NCBI GenBank assembly: GCA_964019135.1
Contig: OZ025258.1
Coordinates: forward strand, 16,337,771-16,401,770
Length of the DNA: 64,000 bases
Direction of reading: 5' to 3'
DNA from: Arenicola marina
Taxonomy: Eukaryota > Annelida > Polychaeta > Arenicolidae
Shown here piece after piece: positions 58,626 through 64,000 of the stretch. The notes beneath the pieces are model-generated. The model made no database searches. It saw only the letters and a list, made by a program, of their open reading frames with translations, and had not been told where the DNA came from. Numbering within the stretch: the first letter of the stretch is position 1; each line of letters begins with the position of its first letter. Position numbers and translations under genes: made by a program.

Positions 58626-61024
58626 TCTTTTTGTAGTTGAGTTATTGACCATTCAATAAGAGTGCGTTATGACAAACGCAACTAGAAATTATAGCGAGCG
58701 GTGAAATCTTGTTGCATATGCAGGAACTCTATGCATGCCAACTCGTAATGGCGGTCAATCTTCGCTTGAATCATTGTCTTAGCATAGCCCGGAAGCATAG
58801 CTCACGTATGACTCCCGTCCATATTTACTACAATAGTCAATTAGATAGCTCCACCGTGAAAGAAGGTCGCGTTATGACAGCCGATATTTTAAGCAAGTGA
58901 GATGCAATTTTACGCGGGTTGCTAAACGCATGTGGAACTCTAATATCGCCCACGTTGGTTTGTATGGTATGCGCAACTGGCGGAGTTTGGGAGGGGGCAT
59001 ATTTCTTCTTGCCAGAACCGAAATTCTACCCAAAACACCGGACGCTTGACCAGGGTCTGCCGCTATCTTGCGTACTCTGCTAGGTCAGTCCAAGCAACCG
59101 ATGGGTGTGTAAAGTTGAGCAACTTACGCTCATAAAGTTTTTCATGGGTTAACGTTTTTCATTTTCATTAAAACTATTTATAATTATTTAATTTAAAAAA
59201 AAATTGTGTTTACTTAATTACTTTAATTAAATATAAATGCTGCGGAATATAAAACAATATATGCGCCCGACGCTTATCACTATGAACAACTGGCCGCCCT
59301 ACAAGTCACATTCATGGCATGATCGCAGTCACGGCCCAATACCTCCGCATGGCTTACGATGTCTGGACCAGATATAAACAAGCGTATAGTTTCAACGGAG
59401 AACGGACGGCTACCGAGTCCGATCGTCGTTTTAAATCCTGCGCTGCAGGTGAACCTGGGGAAGTAAAACGGCGGATTTTACACGTGGTTCGACTAAATCC
59501 CACCTATGCAAGTTTAGGGCAGATGTAAAGGGCAAATGTAATCTTTGTGCAGGATACAGATCCCATGTCTTTCTTAAAGCAGCCTACTTACATGCCATCT
59601 TAGATTTTTACTTAGAATCATGACTAAAAGTATCTCAAAATTGTCATGCCTACATGTTTGATATCTCATTGAGTCTGTAAAACAACAATTTCAACATAGA
59701 ACTGCACGGACTTGTTTGTCGCGCGCGGACGTCCTAGCGAGCCGCGGTCGACATCACACAGACACAGAATATCGAACAGCGAACAGGCGCGCAGGAATCT
59801 AAAGCGTGAACTAATTTGCTGGTAATATAAAAATGACAGAACATAATTCGCACGCGTTAATCTCGGAGACACATGGCTCCTGTACACCTTGTCTCTGCCC
59901 GTGTTCGCGATATGACATACATGTTTTTTTAAGCGTTCTATATTTAAACCAGCCAACCAGTCTGGTGCGTCTTCTCACTTTCCAAACATCTTTTCCCCCA
60001 ATGATGCGTGCTGTTTTGACCGGGTCGGATAACCATGTATGTTTCAGAACACCAGTTTCGTAATTTAGTGTGCGCCCTTTATTTCGATCGATCGCTCGAA
60101 TTGTGTGGGTAAAGCAGGAATGTGTCATGTAAAGTTACACACACACACATATACATGATATATAAAGACTGTAGCTACAACATCGTGCACATCTCGTGTC
60201 CTCACGTCCCTTTAATAATATCGCACGTGATGCACCCTTGCGCAATACTCACCTGTGGACGTCATCTATATTCTATTTCTGAGCATAAACACGGGCATGT
60301 TTTGTTTGTATATATGAGATATGAGATATGATTATGATCCATTCAAATCTCCACAAAGTTGGAAAAAAAAGCATTACTGCGTAGACAAGGGTGCATTATG
60401 ACTAGGCGAGCGGCATTAGTGATATGGTACTTTGCATGTCCATAAACATAATAGCGAACGTTATGACTGACTTCATGATTATAAACAGGTTGGTCACCGT
60501 TATGACTGATTTCTGACGGAATGAGTAGAGCATGAAACGTTATGATGCTAAGCATCGCATCATTTGAATTGAAAAAAAATGCAGTTTGTTTTTTAGACAG
60601 AAAATGTCAGATAGAAAAAATGTTTTCTTTCGCGAGGCAAAATTAACGGCTGCCTCAATCTCGTGTCTTAATGACCAATACAACATGACCGCATGAGGCA
60701 CCCATTTAATGGTGAGGCCCAACAGGTACAACTGTCGGTTCGCGGGGGCGAAATGTCGCAATACAACCATATCCCCCTGTGAAATCCAGGTAGATTTTCA
60801 ATTATCCATGTTCTTTGTATTGCAAGGTCACGTGGTCGGTTACACTTGCATGCGAATTGATGACTACTGTGATGCTAAATCACTGCGTTCCGTTCGCTTC
60901 CAAGGCGATGGCAAAATGCCGCTTTCTTTTCATCTCAGTGATAATTAAGTGTCTGGGTGATATTCATAATATATATATATATGAAGGTATATATGTATTA
61001 ATGCAAGGACTATGACTGGTGACG
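58626..61024. other. Spacer between TBL2 and RASL10
   Basis: About 2.4 kb with no supported gene. Includes worn family A SINE remnants (CAGGATACAGATCCCATGTC near 59551, and a decayed ATGGCTCC...AACCAGCCAACC stretch near 59872-59960), a CA run near 60137 and a TA run near 60970. The part nearest 61024 is probably RASL10 3' UTR. Confidence 0.5.
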
Positions 61025-61804
61025 TCATAAGATGACGCACCTATTCCTGCGGAGGGCGTCCTGCACCCGGACTGACGTCGACTTGTGTCCGTAATCGATG
61101 CAATCCACAGCCTTCATCAGCTCCTTGAAGAGAGTCACGACGTGCCAGTTGTACTTCGCCGAACACTCCACATACCCACACTTCCATTGCTTCTTCACCA
61201 GGCTGGCCAGCTCGCGTTTAGGGTTCGTGGTTCGCTCCTCGCCCAGGTCGTGTTTGTTTCCGGCCACCAGGATAGGCACATCGTGCACACCACCCCCTCC
61301 CCCGCCCCCTCCCCCTCCTCCGCCTCCCCCGCCGCCGCCGCCGCCGCCGCCGGCCCCGCAGCGACTCTCCATGATCTGTTCTCGGATTGAGCGCACGTAC
61401 TGGAAGCTCTCGTCGTTGGTGACGTCGAACACGAGGACGTAAGCCGTGGCGTGTCGCAAGCCGTAGCCGCGAAAGTCTGACCACTCGTACATGGAGTTGA
61501 CCGGAAAGTACGGGATGACGGGGCAGTCGATGATCTTCACCTCGTACATGTGGTCGTTGATTATGACGGAGGGGTAGTAAGACACTTTGTTGACGGTCGG
61601 GTGGTACTCGTCGCTGAACTGGTTGCAGACGAACTGCTGGACGATGGAGCTCTTTCCGACGCCCTGCGCGCCGAGCACGGCGATTTTGACCCGCTGTAGC
61701 TCCGTCTCCAGCGTGGCGTGGTTGGTGGCGGCCATCTTGACGTAGGGCACCGTCACCCTCGGCAGCATGGCCGATCGCCGGGGCATCGGGCCGACCTGCG
61801 CCAC
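61025..61804 (-). CDS. RASL10: RASL10-type small GTPase
   Basis: A single open frame of up to 259 codons, no intron, of the Ras-like family 10 (closest in motif to human RASL10B). P-loop GAQGVGKS is at 45-52. The usual DxxG switch motif is replaced by DCPVI at 93-97 as in the family (human DFPPI). FPVNSMYEW is at 100-108, NKHD at 183-186 and ECSAKYNW near 217-224. It ends DALRRNRCVIL, a CAAX box whose final Leu predicts geranylgeranylation. Residues 152-172 are 21 glycines, absent from human. Start codons at residues 1, 7, 13 and 24 are possible; Met24 (MAATNHATLE) gives a length closest to the family. It probably acts as a membrane signalling GTPase. Confidence 0.93.
   Translation of the reverse strand: MAQVGPMPRRSAMLPRVTVPYVKMAATNHATLETELQRVKIAVLGAQGVGKSSIVQQFVCNQFSDEYHPTVNKVSYYPSVIINDHMYEVKIIDCPVIPYFPVNSMYEWSDFRGYGLRHATAYVLVFDVTNDESFQYVRSIREQIMESRCGAGGGGGGGGGGGGGGGGGGGGGVHDVPILVAGNKHDLGEERTTNPKRELASLVKKQWKCGYVECSAKYNWHVVTLFKELMKAVDCIDYGHKSTSVRVQDALRRNRCVIL
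61289..61351 (-). repeat. RASL10: Poly-glycine microsatellite inside RASL10
   Basis: Twenty-one consecutive Gly codons: seven GGC in a row, then a mix of GGC, GGA, GGG and GGT. It falls in the loop before the guanine-specificity strand. The pure GGC part is an expandable trinucleotide repeat; codon mixing in the rest suggests age and selection for glycine. Confidence 0.92.
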
Positions 61805-61834
61805 CGGGCGCCACCGGGCCCGGCCCCGCCCCTA

Positions 61835-62019
61835 GCGGCGTGCGCCGACACTACCGGGGCCGGTTCCTCCGCCTAGCGGCATGCACCGACACTACCGGCA
61901 CCGGTTCCTCTGCTCCTAGAGGCGTGCGCCGACACTACCAGGGCCTGTTCCTCCGCCTAGCGGCGTCCGGAGACACTACCGGAGCCGTTCCTCCACCTAG
62001 CGGCGTGCGCCGACACTAC
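61835..62019. repeat. 41-bp minisatellite upstream of RASL10
   Basis: About 4.5 units of roughly 41 bp, each with GCGGCGTGCGCCGACACTAC and then a GGTTCCTCCGCCTA-like stretch. The array begins only 30 bases upstream of the longest RASL10 reading frame, so it lies in the promoter or 5' UTR. Confidence 0.92.
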
Positions 62020-64000
62020 GTTATTACCTTTTCTCACCCAGCAAAGTACAATTTCTCGCGCTTACCAAAGCGCCAACAGTGGCTTATTGTCTAGGCTACC
62101 AGAGTACCAGCGTACTACATATGCGTACTACCTTGGCGTACCAGCGATGTCGTACTACCTAGGCGTACCAGCCGTAGACGACGCCCTCTGGAACATATCC
62201 GGCGACGCCCCGGGGCAGAATACTCTTCAACGTCTCACGCAACAAAACCCAGTAACCTCGGGCGGCATGCCGGTCCCGTTCGTCGTAATCCCATCTCTCT
62301 CCTTGGCGTGCGACGAGGTACCTCCCTACATATTAGCACAATCACGCAGCAGTTGAGCTGTCTAGGCGCTGACTGGCCCTGCCACGGCTCTGTACATCAA
62401 CATCCAAACACCGCTGTTGCCCCACAGGTGACGTCACTTCCTGTGGTCCTGTAAGTACAAGGGTGTTTCATTAAGCACTTACTTATTACACATAAATCTG
62501 CGTTAGATTAAATATTGTGTCGTTTTCATCAACGGGCTTGACGTAAAGACAAGCTCCTGAATCAACGATTGATTAATATTTCTCAGATGTGAGAAAAATT
62601 TGGAAATATCTGAAATGCCTTCGAAACAAAAAATCACGTGGGAGCGTAACCTGAACGGAAGTAAAACAACAAATAATTAAAGAGCATCCTACGTGCGAAC
62701 TTCCTCTTGAAACATGCTTTACTTCGCCTGAAAATGCTTTCTTTGAGGCCACGGTACGGGTGCATACTTCGCAATGGCGTGGGCGTCGCCACCGCTATAT
62801 GGGTTCTTGCCTGGTGCCACCCTGTTACGGGCACCGCGGAAGCAAATCTACACAGATTATATATTTTTGTTTGAAGAAGTAGAAGAAGAGAGAAAAAAAA
62901 ATCCGGCAACAACTGTTCAGTTCCGGAACAGTACCGTTACCATGGATACCACCCTGGACATCCACCGGTGTCGTTTGCTAGTCTAGGTCCACCAAACCCC
63001 GGGCTCGAGCGAGATTTCCTTCGAGATCCGTCTGTGACGTTTTGTTTTATCCTCATACACACACACCACACACATAAAAAAAGACTTCAAACCCAAACAG
63101 TTAGCCGAGAGCTGAGCAAAGGGAGAAGCAACTACCCGACCGCGGTCCATCGATAGACCTATAGAGACCTCTAGCGGCTGCCTGCGAGGCGGAGATTGAT
63201 ATGGCGAATAAGATTTTGGTTTGCTCATCGCTTCCGGTCTTGATGTTTCTCGAGATCCTCGCATACGCCCCCCCTCCCCCACTCCCCTTACACCTTACAC
63301 TCCACTTCGCCTCCACCCCCCCCCCCTTCCCCTTACCCCCGCCCTCTTTTCATCTCCTTTGGCAAGTTGATGCATTGTAAAGATGGGAAAGGAGACAATG
63401 AAAGAAATGGGGCAGCAGTGTTGATAACAAGTCCAAATGAATGGGAATGGATTGTTCCCCGTAGCTATGACAACACATGACTCGGCAGACGGCTAGAAGC
63501 GAGTTGTCTGCGACGCTTATCAATTATATATATATATATCTTCATCTATATATATGCATAATTATATAAATATATAGTGTTATCATATAGAATGAATGAA
63601 AGATATTCATCGACAAGAGGGAGATGAAGCCGGATACTCTGATAGAGTAACACATTTAAGTCTGCTCAATGGTAATAATCAACATCATGATGGAAGAAGT
63701 CTGTTTTATACATTGCTCTACTGAGAGGGGAGGGAATACTTTTTCCGATCTCCGCGATTGGCATCCAGGAATTCTTGGAGATTCGCGATTAGCTGTTGGT
63801 CATTTATGGGGATCGCTATCCGTACAATTCCTGGTTCAGCGCTAAGACCCTTTACCGCGTTCGGTCTGTGAATACCTCGATATTCGTGATGTCACTTTTG
63901 AGCTGTTTTTCTTTCGCGCCCAGTCTTGAACAGTCCTCATCTTGGAGATTCGATATTGCTCTCCCTAATTCTTGGGGATTCGGGATTCAGAGGGAGTACC
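62020..64000. other. RASL10 upstream region and right edge
   Basis: No supported gene. There is a short tandem of TACTACCTAGGCGTACCAGC-like words at about 62105-62175, pyrimidine-rich DNA at 63268-63350, a TA run near 63530, and related phrases AATTCTTGGAGATTCGCGAT near 63770 and AATTCTTGGGGATTCGGGAT near 63967, which could be parts of a repeat cut by the window edge. Confidence 0.45.

Noticed and set aside
61218..61814. Long Arg-rich frame overlapping RASL10 on the same strand, and a Pro-rich one opposite
   Set aside because: GC-rich shadow frames of the GTPase gene; the RASL10 frame carries all the domain motifs.

Overview
The window reads as animal nuclear DNA. Genes are split into many short exons with GT-AG introns, protein similarity is to metazoan families, and introns and spacers are full of tRNA-derived SINEs, LINEs, palindromic DNA transposons, an LTR retrotransposon, homopolymer C/G tracts and minisatellites. 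The style fits a marine invertebrate (a lophotrochozoan or an invertebrate deuterostome); I cannot name the species. There are no bacterial-style operons.

Layout, left to right. (1) 1-18.7 kb, minus strand: SART3, a U4/U6 snRNP recycling factor. Eighteen exons are resolved from the start codon (18692) to the first RRM; the 3' end is off the left edge or unresolved. Its 7.4 kb first intron holds a ~5.9 kb DNA transposon carrying a decayed nuclease-like/CXC protein gene, itself split by a LINE. (2) 18.7-21.2 kb: spacer with a ~1.2 kb palindromic element bounded by TTAA. (3) 21.2-28.5 kb, minus strand: a C2H2 zinc-finger gene of unrecognised orthology, six exons that join in frame to about 1,214 residues. 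(4) 28-30.7 kb: a cluster of nested long palindromes and foldback elements. (5) 33.8-36.6 kb, minus strand: POLD4, a four-exon, 99-residue small subunit of DNA polymerase delta. (6) 36.9-45.3 kb, minus strand: an apparently intact, recent Ty3/Gypsy retrotransposon with 492-bp LTRs, a gag-like ORF, a pol ORF, and a textbook -1 slippery heptamer at their overlap. (7) 46.6-56.2 kb, plus strand: TBL2, twelve exons, 447 residues, a WD40 protein with an N-terminal membrane anchor. (8) 61.0-61.8 kb, minus strand: an intronless RASL10-type small GTPase with a 21-glycine insertion and a minisatellite directly upstream.

The genes do not form one pathway. SART3 acts in splicing, POLD4 in replication, TBL2 probably at the endoplasmic reticulum and RASL10 in signalling. 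The most interesting points are structural. Without the 8.4 kb retrotransposon, POLD4 and TBL2 would be a divergent pair ~1.6 kb apart, and the element's 3' LTR now points into POLD4. SINE sequence directly abuts splice sites in SART3 and TBL2. The palindrome cluster surrounds the likely first exon of the zinc-finger gene. The SART3-intron transposon encodes a family I recognise only as widespread uncharacterised proteins.
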